DNA of 9,593 bases from Methanosarcinales archaeon (GTDB lineage Archaea; Halobacteriota; Methanosarcinia; Methanosarcinales; Methanogasteraceae): NCBI GenBank assembly GCA_030606635.1, contig JAUWGA010000063.1, forward strand, positions 1 through 9,593. The letters run 5' to 3'. Below the pieces are notes generated by a model, which had not been told where the DNA came from, made no database searches, and saw only the letters and a list, made by a program, of their open reading frames with translations. Positions 1-5,738 of the stretch are shown here, piece after piece. Within the stretch, counting starts at the first letter, position 1; every line of letters begins with the position of its first letter. The translations under genes were made by a program, and so were the position numbers.

Positions 1-1167
1 TCTTGTCGATTCTCTTGCTTTTTTCGCAGCTTCCCACGCCTCCGCTGCCTCCAACATTTTGTCTATAATCTTTTTTGCTGTTTTTGGATTTTCTTCAAGG
101 AAATCAGCAACCCCCTCTCCAACGAGCGACTGGACAAGCCCCTTCACCTCGGTATTTCCAAGTTTCATCTTGGTCTGACCCTCGAACTGTGGGCTTGCGA
201 GTTTCAGGCTGATTACCGCGGTCAGACCCTCAAGCGTGTCCCTTCCACTGATCTTGCGGTTCTTTACGAGATTGTTTGCCTTCGCATACCTGTTGATCGA
301 CATCGTGATTGCAGCTTTGAAGCCGCTCAGATGCGTCCCACCCTCTACCGTGTTGATGCTGTTCACGAACGAGAGGATGTTATCTGCGTATCCCTCGTTG
401 TACTGGATTGCAATCTCGATATCGGTGCTGTCCTTCTGTTTCTTGAAGTATGCAGGATCGTGAAGGGTATTTTTATTTTCATTCAGGTACTCGACAAACG
501 ACACGATCCCGCCGTCGAACTGGTACGTATCCACCGATGGCGGGTATGGCTCGCCCCGTTCATCCTTGATCACGATACGCACGCCGCGGTTGAGGTAAGC
601 AAGTTCGCGGAGCCGTTTTGAGAGCGTGCCAAAAGTGAACTCAGTCTCCTGAAAGATTCTGGGGTCTGGCTTAAATGTGATCGCGGTTCCTGTACGGTCG
701 GTCTCTCCTGTGACCAGGAGATCGCCTTTTGGAACTCCCCGCGCATACTCCTGCACATGCACCTTGCCGCCCCGGTGTATCTCGACGCGCAGCCACTCTG
801 ATAGCGCATTCACGACCGATACGCCAACGCCGTGCAGCCCGCCAGAGACCTTGTACGTGCTCTTGTCAAATTTTCCTCCAGCGTGAAGCGTCGTCATCAC
901 GATCTCGACTGCGGGCTTGCCATAATCCTCGATTATGTACACAGGAATGCCTCTGCCATCATCCGATATCGTGGCAGAGCCGTCTCGATTCAATGTAACA
1001 TCTATCGTGGAGCAGTGCCCTGCCATCGCCTCATCGATGCTATTATCAACAACCTCGCTTACGAGATGGTGCAGCCCCACAGGTCCAGTGCTTCCGATGT
1101 ACATCCCGGGTAGGGAGCGCACTGCTTCAAGTCCGTCCAGCACCTGGATGCGCTCTTCGTTCTCCAT
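1..1167 (-). CDS. gyrB: DNA gyrase subunit B, N-terminal part (cut by left edge)
   Basis: ATPase subunit of type IIA topoisomerase, which with GyrA introduces negative supercoils. The visible 389 residues cover the GHKL ATPase and transducer domains. Motifs seen: EVVDNSIDEA with catalytic-type E38 and Mg-binding-type N42, DDGRGIPV (D69 contacts adenine in the family), GGLHGVGVSVVNALS for ATP lid binding, and GQTKMKLGN with the QTK-loop lysine at K333. These sit at a constant offset of 4 from the E. coli numbering, so the start and reading frame are sound. The TOPRIM and C-terminal parts lie beyond the left edge, where gyrA would be expected. There is no Shine-Dalgarno before the ATG, but a CTTTAC box sits about 28 nt upstream, suggesting a leaderless start. 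In archaea gyrase is confined to some euryarchaeal groups and derives from bacteria (established knowledge). Confidence 0.97.
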   Translation of the reverse strand, partial: MENEERIQVLDGLEAVRSLPGMYIGSTGPVGLHHLVSEVVDNSIDEAMAGHCSTIDVTLNRDGSATISDDGRGIPVYIIEDYGKPAVEIVMTTLHAGGKFDKSTYKVSGGLHGVGVSVVNALSEWLRVEIHRGGKVHVQEYARGVPKGDLLVTGETDRTGTAITFKPDPRIFQETEFTFGTLSKRLRELAYLNRGVRIVIKDERGEPYPPSVDTYQFDGGIVSFVEYLNENKNTLHDPAYFKKQKDSTDIEIAIQYNEGYADNILSFVNSINTVEGGTHLSGFKAAITMSINRYAKANNLVKNRKISGRDTLEGLTAVISLKLASPQFEGQTKMKLGNTEVKGLVQSLVGEGVADFLEENPKTAKKIIDKMLEAAEAWEAAKKARESTR

Positions 1168-1191
1168 GATATGGTTATGGCGGTGGAAGGT

Positions 1192-1203
1192 CGTAAAGTT
1201 ATT
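1192..1203 (-). promoter_or_regulatory. candidate TATA box of gyrB
   Basis: On the minus strand, AATAACTTTACG is centred about 28 nt before the gyrB ATG. It resembles the AAAACTTTACA found at the same distance before ubiX. It overlaps the stop codon of the small ORF upstream. It would allow gyrB to be transcribed separately from trpF-aroD. The call rests on pattern and spacing only. Confidence 0.35.
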
Positions 1204-1426
1204 GCAATGGGTGCTGTCGCTTTTTTAAGTGGGATCGCCGTGCCTTAGATTCTACCGCAGAGCACGCAGAACCATGCAGAGGACTTTCGCGGTCTCGAAA
1301 CTCTGCACAATCCATCATCGCAGCAATTGCCTCGATCGTCGCATCGATCCCTGCCTCTTTGGTGGCTGCAATGACGTTTAAGCCAGCCAGACTTCGGATT
1401 GCCCCAGGCGCTGTGACCAAAATCAT
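1199..1426 (-). CDS. unrecognised 75-residue ORF between aroD and gyrB
   Basis: I do not recognise this protein. Its ATG overlaps the aroD stop codon as ATGA (1423-1426) and it ends 31 bp before gyrB, so its position fits a translationally coupled operon member. The first 45 or so residues look protein-like: an Ala/Ile-rich stretch such as ATKEAGIDATIEAIAAMMD. The last 30 residues are Arg/Lys/His/Ser-rich, without clear structure, and include an A-run giving LKK. There is no signal peptide and no membrane span. It could be a real small protein, the remnant of a longer gene that decayed at its 3' end, or chance reading of a spacer. Coding status is uncertain. Confidence 0.4.
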   Translation of the reverse strand: MILVTAPGAIRSLAGLNVIAATKEAGIDATIEAIAAMMDCAEFRDRESPLHGSACSAVESKARRSHLKKRQHPLQ

Positions 1427-2112
1427 ACCCGCGGGCAGAGCATCTCAAGCATCCCGCGTAACTCCATGATACCGATTTGCCCGGGAGCTGTCGCAGCCCC
1501 AACTGAAGTGTATGCAAGAGCGGATCCATAGATCGGCGCAATCACCCTTGTGTGCACGCCATATCCCCCCATCCCGATGATACAGACCTGTGCAGGCGCA
1601 CGTGCGCAATCGAGCGTGAGTTTGAGGAGCGAGAGCGCATCCTCGTACGAATGCGGAGTCGCAGCGAGTTTTGCTATATCTGCGCCGGCATCGAAACATT
1701 CGGATATGATATTCTGCATCGCGGTTATGTCCGGCGTTTTTGAAAAATCATGATACGAGATGATGACGCGTTTTCCTGCCTTCTTTGCCCGATGCACAAC
1801 CAGATCCCGGTATTCGCTCCTGGTTCGCAGTTCGATGTCGATGGCATCTGCCATCTCCAGCACAGAGAGCAGAATCTCGATTCGCTCCTCTTCGGATCCA
1901 TTGAATTTGCCACCTTCAACGTCAATACGGTTGGTTGCGATGATGGGGGTTCTCACGGATTTATTTAGCTCTTTAAATAGCTGGTGCAGCGAATCGGCTG
2001 GATAATCCAGCAGATCGATCCTGATCTCGATCATGTCAGCGCCTTCACGGGCAGCACGGACTGCGTTTCTCAGCGGATCATCCGCAATCGCTGCAACGAT
2101 CTCAGTCATCAT
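1423..2112 (-). CDS. aroD: 3-dehydroquinate dehydratase, type I
   Basis: Third step of the shikimate pathway: dehydration of 3-dehydroquinate to 3-dehydroshikimate through a Schiff base. The 229-residue (beta/alpha)8 protein has the usual archaeal length. Visible active-site signatures are EIRIDLL (29-35), ISYHDF with catalytic H121, ADIAKLAA with Schiff-base lysine K148, HTRV with substrate-binding R189, and APGQI with Q212. The start overlaps the end of trpF by 11 bp. Two ATGs stand in tandem; a GGGGTGG Shine-Dalgarno (2116-2122) lies 3 nt before the first and 6 nt before the second, so the second (2109) may be the real start. Its stop overlaps the next ORF. Type I enzymes are normal in archaea; no aroE is visible here. 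Confidence 0.95.
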   Translation of the reverse strand: MMTEIVAAIADDPLRNAVRAAREGADMIEIRIDLLDYPADSLHQLFKELNKSVRTPIIATNRIDVEGGKFNGSEEERIEILLSVLEMADAIDIELRTRSEYRDLVVHRAKKAGKRVIISYHDFSKTPDITAMQNIISECFDAGADIAKLAATPHSYEDALSLLKLTLDCARAPAQVCIIGMGGYGVHTRVIAPIYGSALAYTSVGAATAPGQIGIMELRGMLEMLCPRV

Positions 2113-2824
2113 CAGCCACCCCGTCAGCCATCACGCACTCCCTGATGAAGCGGCGCACCTTAGCAGGGTCCCGCTTTCCACCGGTCTCGACCCCGGACGC
2201 TGTATCCACCGCATACGGGTGAACCTTCCGTATCGCATCAGTGGCGTTATCTGGCGTAAGCCCGCCAGCAAGAATGATCGGCAGTTTCGAACGCTTGACG
2301 ATCTCGGCACTGATTCTCCAGTCGTGTACCTTCCCGGTCCCCCCGCCCCCGCCTTCTCCCCCGATTCTGGCTCCGCTTTTAGCTCTTGTACTGGTGCTGA
2401 TGCTGGTATCGAGCAGTATTGCATCAGCAATTCCAGTCAGGGCATCGATGCGGCTTATGATATGATCGGAAGTCCCGGATGGTGCGTCTTCGGGCACTGC
2501 GATCGTCTTGATCAGCTTAACGGTCTTTGATATCTCTGCAAGTTCGCTTACGGGGAGGTCGCTATGGATCTGCACGCAAGTTGGGTGCGTCTCCCGTATC
2601 AGTGCCATCGCCGAACCGAGATCATCAGGAATGATGACAAGCACCGAATCCACAAAGACCGGGACATGCTTGATCAGTTCCTTCGCTGTTTCCGCATCGA
2701 TCTTCCGTGGCGACCTGACCGGTACGTCTGTGATGAACCCGACCGCATCAGCGCCGCACAAAATGGCGTGTGCGAGATCGGCAGGGTTTGTGTTTCCGCA
2801 GATTTTGATTCGTGTTCGTGTCAT
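2102..2824 (-). CDS. trpF: phosphoribosylanthranilate isomerase
   Basis: Converts N-(5'-phosphoribosyl)anthranilate to CdRP, the third step of tryptophan synthesis from chorismate. It is a cytoplasmic TIM-barrel enzyme. Seen: IKICGNT with general base C9, GADAVGF and SPRKI early on, LLDT with general acid D139, GTGKVHDW (162-169), AGGLTPDN (186-193), DTASGVE (207-213, usually D-x-SSGVE) and GKRD (216-219), the last blocks binding phosphate. At 240 residues it is somewhat longer than the usual 200-220. The extra length includes a Ser/Thr then Gly-rich insert at about 141-163, between D139 and the GTGK loop. It is the first gene of the minus-strand run, overlaps aroD by 11 bp, and shares a short promoter region with gar1. 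No other trp gene is visible. Confidence 0.94.
   Translation of the reverse strand: MTRTRIKICGNTNPADLAHAILCGADAVGFITDVPVRSPRKIDAETAKELIKHVPVFVDSVLVIIPDDLGSAMALIRETHPTCVQIHSDLPVSELAEISKTVKLIKTIAVPEDAPSGTSDHIISRIDALTGIADAILLDTSISTSTRAKSGARIGGEGGGGGTGKVHDWRISAEIVKRSKLPIILAGGLTPDNATDAIRKVHPYAVDTASGVETGGKRDPAKVRRFIRECVMADGVADDD
2333..2362 (-). other. G-tract cluster with G-quadruplex pattern inside trpF
   Basis: On the minus (coding) strand, four G-runs of 5, 5, 6 and 3 bases are separated by spacers of 7, 1 and 3 bases. This fits the usual G4 pattern (four runs of at least three Gs with loops of 1-7). It encodes the glycine-rich insert of TrpF. Whether a quadruplex forms in the mRNA or DNA is not known from sequence. 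Confidence 0.6.
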
Positions 2825-2832
2825 GACCGAAA

Positions 2833-2843
2833 CCTTTATATAC
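2833..2843 (+). promoter_or_regulatory. TATA box for gar1-tfb
   Basis: CCTTTATATAC is a near-consensus archaeal TATA box preceded by GAAA, a plausible BRE. A start site about 27 nt downstream would give a leader of about 19 nt holding the gar1 Shine-Dalgarno. The box lies within the trpF 5' leader on the other strand, so the two promoters overlap. Confidence 0.6.
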
Positions 2844-2854
2844 TCTTATCATAC

Positions 2855-2866
2855 CATATATATTAC
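2855..2866 (-). promoter_or_regulatory. candidate TATA box for trpF-aroD
   Basis: On the minus strand, GTAATATATATG is centred about 36 nt before the trpF ATG. This predicts a transcript start about 10 nt before the gene. A second AT-rich stretch, TATATAAAG (the reverse of the gar1 box), is too close to the ATG to serve trpF unless trpF starts further in. Confidence 0.4.
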
Positions 2867-2870
2867 TTTC

Positions 2871-2877
2871 GGTGAGG
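2871..2877 (+). promoter_or_regulatory. Shine-Dalgarno that fixes the TTG start of gar1
   Basis: GGTGAGG lies 7 nt before the TTG at 2885. It matches the archaeal 16S 3' end and supports the rare start codon; no in-frame ATG exists until residue 35 of this short protein. Confidence 0.7.
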
Positions 2878-2884
2878 TATATAT

Positions 2885-3118
2885 TTGAAACGACTTGGTA
2901 TTGTTCAACATAGGTTTGGCGGTCTGTTGATCGCGAGAAGCGGTCAGCAGATTCCAGCTATCGGTTCTGCGGTGGTGACCAACACCATGAAACGGATCGG
3001 AACGGTGCGGGAGGTTTTTGGACCGGTAGCCCATCCGTATATCTCCGTTAAAACATATAAAAACATTACCGATTCTGAAGTTCATGAACTCGAGAACAAA
3101 AAACTGTATACTGTGTGA
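2885..3118 (+). CDS. gar1: H/ACA ribonucleoprotein protein Gar1
   Basis: Small beta-barrel protein of the H/ACA guide RNP (with Cbf5, Nop10 and L7Ae), which pseudouridylates rRNA; Gar1 helps substrate turnover by binding Cbf5 (family knowledge). Its 77 residues are typical for archaeal Gar1. The pattern is recognisable: strands around IVQHRFGGLLIAR, the P-x-IGS-x-V turn (AIGSAVVTN), and IGTVREVFGPVAHPYISVK, the conserved G-x-V-x-(E/D)-x-FGPV core. The start is TTG with a good Shine-Dalgarno. The stop overlaps a GTG as GTGA at the tfb junction, and gar1 next to tfb is a recurrent euryarchaeal gene order. I am confident in the family. Confidence 0.92.
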   Translation: MKRLGIVQHRFGGLLIARSGQQIPAIGSAVVTNTMKRIGTVREVFGPVAHPYISVKTYKNITDSEVHELENKKLYTV

Positions 3119-3120
3119 GG
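3115..3120 (+). promoter_or_regulatory. Shine-Dalgarno that points to the tfb start at 3127
   Basis: GTGAGG overlaps the gar1 stop codon and lies 6 nt before the ATG at 3127, a normal spacing. It is directly adjacent to the ATG at 3121 and is itself the GTG at 3115, so those starts would lack a placed ribosome binding site. Confidence 0.5.
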
Positions 3121-3126
3121 ATGGAA

Positions 3127-4122
3127 ATGGTAGAACTTGAACGCGTAATCGAACGTCCGGAACGGATAAAGGAGCGGATCAGACAACGGAGGACGCGTGA
3201 GCGTGAACAGGAGCGCGAGACCGTTGAGTGCCCTGAGTGTCACAGCCGCGTCCTTGAGCGGGATTATGAGCGTGCTGAACTGGTGTGTAGATCATGTGGG
3301 CTTGTCATCGAGACGAACATCATCGATCAGGGACCAGAATGGAGGGCATTCGATAGCGATCAGCGGCTAAGGAGAGCCAGAGTCGGATCTCCGATGACCT
3401 ACACGATACACGACAAGGGGCTCTCCACCATGATCGACTGGAGAAATCGGGACTCTTACGGTCGGACGATCTCCACAAAGAACCGTGCCCAGTTGTATCG
3501 GCTGAGGAAATGGCAGCGCAGGATTCGTGTCAGCAATGCGACCGAGAGGAACCTTGCGTTTGCGCTATCCGAACTCGACCGGATGGCATCGGCGCTCGGA
3601 CTCCACCAGAATGTGCGGGAGTCAGCCGCCATGGTCTACCGCAAAGCGGTTGAGAAGAACCTGATCCGCGGGAGGAGCATCGAAGGGGTTGCAGCCAGTG
3701 CGCTATATGCTGCCTGCCGCCAGTGTTCCGTTCCAAGAACGCTTGACGAGATTGCAGCGGTCTCGAGGGTGAGCCGGAAAGAGATCGGCAGAACCTACCG
3801 ATTCGTTGCACGGGAGCTCGGGCTGAAACTCCAGCCGACGTCACCGATCGATTATATTCCCAGATTCTGCTCCGGTCTTGACCTGGGCGGGGATGTGCAG
3901 GCACGCGGCATCACGATACTTCGGGCTGCGGCAGAGAGGGAGCTTACGAGCGGACGCGGACCCACCGGAGTTGCTGCTGCTGCGATATACATCGCATCGA
4001 TCGAGTGCGATCAGCGCAGGACCCAGAGAGAGGTGGCAGAGGTTGCCGGTGTCACCGAGGTGACGATCCGCAACCGGTACAAGGAACTCGCAGAGGAACT
4101 GGACATCGAGATCATACTGTGA
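3127..4122 (+). CDS. tfb: transcription initiation factor B (TFIIB homologue)
   Basis: General archaeal transcription factor that binds TBP-TATA and the BRE and recruits RNA polymerase. Numbering from the possible GTG at 3115 (335 residues): a charged Arg/Glu-rich leader (about 8-35), zinc ribbon C39-x2-C42 and C58-x2-C61, the B-reader/linker region starting at GPEWRAFD (73-80) and SPMTYTIHDKGLSTMIDWRN, then two cyclin repeats (about 140-225 and 240-330). The second ends with a helix-turn-helix, TQREVAEVAGVTEVTIRNRY, used for BRE contact. The sequence is very close to canonical euryarchaeal TFB. Start chosen at ATG 3127 (331 residues, MVELERV) because of the Shine-Dalgarno at 3115-3120; ATG 3121 and GTG 3115 are alternatives. 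It is probably co-transcribed and translationally coupled with gar1. No clear T-rich terminator follows. Confidence 0.96.
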   Translation: MVELERVIERPERIKERIRQRRTREREQERETVECPECHSRVLERDYERAELVCRSCGLVIETNIIDQGPEWRAFDSDQRLRRARVGSPMTYTIHDKGLSTMIDWRNRDSYGRTISTKNRAQLYRLRKWQRRIRVSNATERNLAFALSELDRMASALGLHQNVRESAAMVYRKAVEKNLIRGRSIEGVAASALYAACRQCSVPRTLDEIAAVSRVSRKEIGRTYRFVARELGLKLQPTSPIDYIPRFCSGLDLGGDVQARGITILRAAAERELTSGRGPTGVAAAAIYIASIECDQRRTQREVAEVAGVTEVTIRNRYKELAEELDIEIIL

Positions 4123-4185
4123 TGTGATCCTGAGTGGGGGCTTAGGGGTGCGCTGGTGCTTCGTGGCTTACGTGACTGTGACGCG

Positions 4186-4235
4186 GGAAGGCGAGATACA
4201 TCTAGCTTGAATGCAGTGAGATGTGATCGCCTTTC
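4186..4235 (+). other. imperfect inverted repeat / hairpin downstream of tfb
   Basis: In the 203-bp gap between tfb and ubiX, AAGGCGA (4188-4194) pairs with TCGCCTT (4227-4233), and ACATCT (4198-4203) pairs with AGATGT (4219-4224). A small internal bulge separates the two helices and the loop is 15 nt. G4186-C4235 and G4187-U4234 may extend the stem. A run of TCA triplets (about 4234-4249) follows. It could be the 3' structure of the tfb mRNA, a small RNA or an operator. No T-run follows, so it is not a classical terminator. Nothing else recognisable is in this gap except the ubiX promoter. Confidence 0.5.
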
Positions 4236-4287
4236 ATCATCATCATCATAAGTTCTCATCAACTTCACAAAGCCCGGGTCATGTAAA

Positions 4288-4302
4288 CCAAAAAACTTTA
4301 CA
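4288..4302 (+). promoter_or_regulatory. candidate BRE/TATA of ubiX
   Basis: CCAAAAAA followed by CTTTACA is centred about 27 nt before the ubiX ATG, which has no Shine-Dalgarno. The spacing fits a leaderless transcript and matches the arrangement before gyrB and pspA. Confidence 0.45.
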
Positions 4303-4325
4303 CACCATCCAGCGAATACCAATGC

Positions 4326-4874
4326 ATGAGACTTGTAATCGGGATCACGGGCGCATCAGGAGTGCAGTACGGGATACGCCTCACAGAAGTCCTGCAGGAT
4401 AGGGCAGAGACATACCTGATCACCACCAAAACCGCGCGCCAGATAATCGGGATCGAATCGAATACCAGCGTCAGCGCGGTCGAGGAACTTGCCACCCACG
4501 TACCAGATGAGCATGATTTCACGTCTCCGGTTGCGAGCGGGTCGTATCTCTTCGATGCCATGGTGATCGTGCCGTGCAGCATGAAGACACTTGCAAGCGT
4601 AGCAAATGGCATATCCGACACCCTGATCACGAGAACTGCTGACGTATGCCTTAAGGAAGGGAGAAAACTGATTCTGGTTCCAAGGGAGACCCCGCTCAGT
4701 CTGATCCACATCGAGAACATGCTCCGTGCGAAGCGGGCTGGTGCTGTGATCCTTCCCGCATGTCCCGGATTCTATCCGAGACCGGATAGCATCGGGGACG
4801 TGGTCGATATCATCGTTGGACGGATACTGGACATGCTCGGAATCGAACACGAACTGTATAAGCGGTGGGATTAA
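4326..4874 (+). CDS. ubiX: UbiX-family flavin prenyltransferase
   Basis: Attaches a dimethylallyl group to FMN, making prenyl-FMN, the cofactor of UbiD-type decarboxylases. The 182 residues are full length. Seen: flavin-binding GITGASGVQYG (6-16), VPCSMKTLASVANG (82-95), ITRTADVCLKEGRKL (101-115), VPRETPLSLIHIENM (118-132) and LPACPGFYPRP (143-153), all diagnostic of UbiX/Pad1. In archaea a UbiD homologue needing prenyl-FMN takes part in the modified mevalonate route to isoprenoid lipids, so the enzyme can be needed even without ubiquinone (established for some archaea; inferred here). No ubiD is in the window. An ATG at 4322 is out of frame. The next gene starts 31 bp downstream with no clear promoter, so ubiX may head the radB operon. 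Confidence 0.94.
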   Translation: MRLVIGITGASGVQYGIRLTEVLQDRAETYLITTKTARQIIGIESNTSVSAVEELATHVPDEHDFTSPVASGSYLFDAMVIVPCSMKTLASVANGISDTLITRTADVCLKEGRKLILVPRETPLSLIHIENMLRAKRAGAVILPACPGFYPRPDSIGDVVDIIVGRILDMLGIEHELYKRWD

Positions 4875-4905
4875 TACCAAACCAGAACCATATTTTAGTT
4901 ATACC

Positions 4906-5073
4906 ATGTCCAGTAATTTCGAGCAGATATACGCGGAACATCCCGAGTGGTTTGGTGAATGGTACGAGCCAGTAGTCATGCTGATCCTCTTAATCGCGCT
5001 GGTGCTCATAATTCCTTACATATACGCCGAATTATTCGAGGAGTACGTGAAGCAACTCTCGAGAAAGAGATGA
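4906..5073 (+). CDS. 55-residue single-span membrane protein upstream of radB
   Basis: I do not recognise a family. The protein has an acidic, aromatic N-terminus (residues 1-21, motifs EHPEWFGEWYEP) and one strongly hydrophobic helix at about 23-40 (VVMLILLIALVLIIPYIY). A short charged tail (AELFEEYVKQLSRKR) follows, whose basic end suggests a cytoplasmic C-terminus. The ATG at 4906 is chosen because the upstream in-frame extension runs into ubiX and looks non-coding. Its stop overlaps the radB ATG as ATGA, the kind of coupling seen between real genes. No Shine-Dalgarno is obvious. The role is unknown; the context links it to RadB and the Gate-domain membrane protein. Confidence 0.75.
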   Translation: MSSNFEQIYAEHPEWFGEWYEPVVMLILLIALVLIIPYIYAELFEEYVKQLSRKR

Positions 5074-5738
5074 AGATCACACGCCTTACGTCAGGATGCG
5101 AGGTCATCGATGACCTGCTCGGCGGCGGATTTGAGACTGGAGTTGTAACGCAGTTGTTTGGCGCTGCTGGGACCGGAAAGACGAATATATGCCTTCAACT
5201 GATCATAGAATGTGTGAAAAGTGGGGAAAAGGCAATATTCATCGATTCGGAGGGATTCTCTCCGGAGCGGTTCGAGCAGATCGCTGGAAACGATGCGGCA
5301 ACGATTGCGAGGGACGTGATCGTATATGAGCCGATGAATCTTGCGCAGCAGTATTCTTCCATAAAAGAAATCGATAAAATCATCAATGAGAATGTGGGGC
5401 TCGTCGTCCTGGATTCGGCAACCACGTTCTACCGTCTTGCGCTCGAGAACGACGGCAACATCGCTCTTCGGAGAGAACTTGCGAATCAGATTGCGCACCT
5501 GCACAGGATCGCACGAAAGTACAGTGTTGCGGTCGTGATCACCAATCAGGTCTATACAGAGATCGATTCTGGCGAACTCTGCCCTGTCGGTGGCACAATG
5601 ATCGAGCACCTCTCAAAGGCGATCATCAAACTCGAGCGTATCGGCACAGGTAGGCGGCGGTTTGTGATCCGGAAACACAGATCGAGACCGGAGGGCGTAT
5701 CCTGCGAGTTCATGATCACCCAGGCGGGGGTGAGGTGA
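5070..5738 (+). CDS. radB: DNA repair and recombination protein RadB
   Basis: RecA/Rad51-superfamily paralogue found in Euryarchaeota that assists RadA in homologous recombination and interacts with Hjc and DNA polymerase D in studied species (family knowledge). At 222 residues it is only the ATPase core, lacking the N-terminal helix-hairpin-helix domain of RadA, as usual for RadB. Walker A is GAAGTGKT (31-38), Walker B LVVLD (111-115). IFIDSEGFSPERF (56-68), VVITNQVY and the GGTMIEHLSK segment correspond to the recombinase core. The start is the ATG overlapping the preceding small gene's stop; an earlier in-frame ATG at 4959 would read through that gene and is rejected. The 3' end overlaps the next gene as GTGA. 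Three coupled genes suggest a single operon. Confidence 0.95.
   Translation: MKITRLTSGCEVIDDLLGGGFETGVVTQLFGAAGTGKTNICLQLIIECVKSGEKAIFIDSEGFSPERFEQIAGNDAATIARDVIVYEPMNLAQQYSSIKEIDKIINENVGLVVLDSATTFYRLALENDGNIALRRELANQIAHLHRIARKYSVAVVITNQVYTEIDSGELCPVGGTMIEHLSKAIIKLERIGTGRRRFVIRKHRSRPEGVSCEFMITQAGVR

Noticed and set aside
2033..2530. 165-codon open frame on the plus strand
   Set aside because: It lies opposite trpF and aroD, both with clear catalytic motifs. Its translation is low-complexity and unlike any protein family I know; it is a shadow frame.
4119..4260. C/D box small RNA suggested by GATGATGA-like triplets on the minus strand
   Set aside because: A C-box-like ATGATGA is present only because of the triplet repeat; no properly spaced CTGA D box or flanking terminal stem was found.
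4011..4322. 103-codon minus-strand frame across the tfb end and the downstream gap
   Set aside because: Half is antisense to tfb and the rest is Asp/Ser repeats from the TCA triplets; no family, no start signal.
4323..4325. Use of ATG 4322 as the ubiX start
   Set aside because: It is out of frame with the flavin-binding GITGASG segment; only ATG 4326 gives the canonical N-terminus.
4298..4720. 140-codon open frame on the minus strand
   Set aside because: It is antisense to ubiX, which carries all family motifs, and its translation is Ser/Val-rich without recognisable features.
4959..5069. N-terminal extension of radB by 37 residues from ATG 4959
   Set aside because: It would overlap most of the 55-residue membrane gene in another frame, has no homology to the RadB start, and the ATGA start at 5070 gives the normal RadB length.
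5091..5609. 172-codon open frame on the minus strand
   Set aside because: It is antisense to radB, where Walker A and B are intact; the frame is open only as a by-product of radB codon use.
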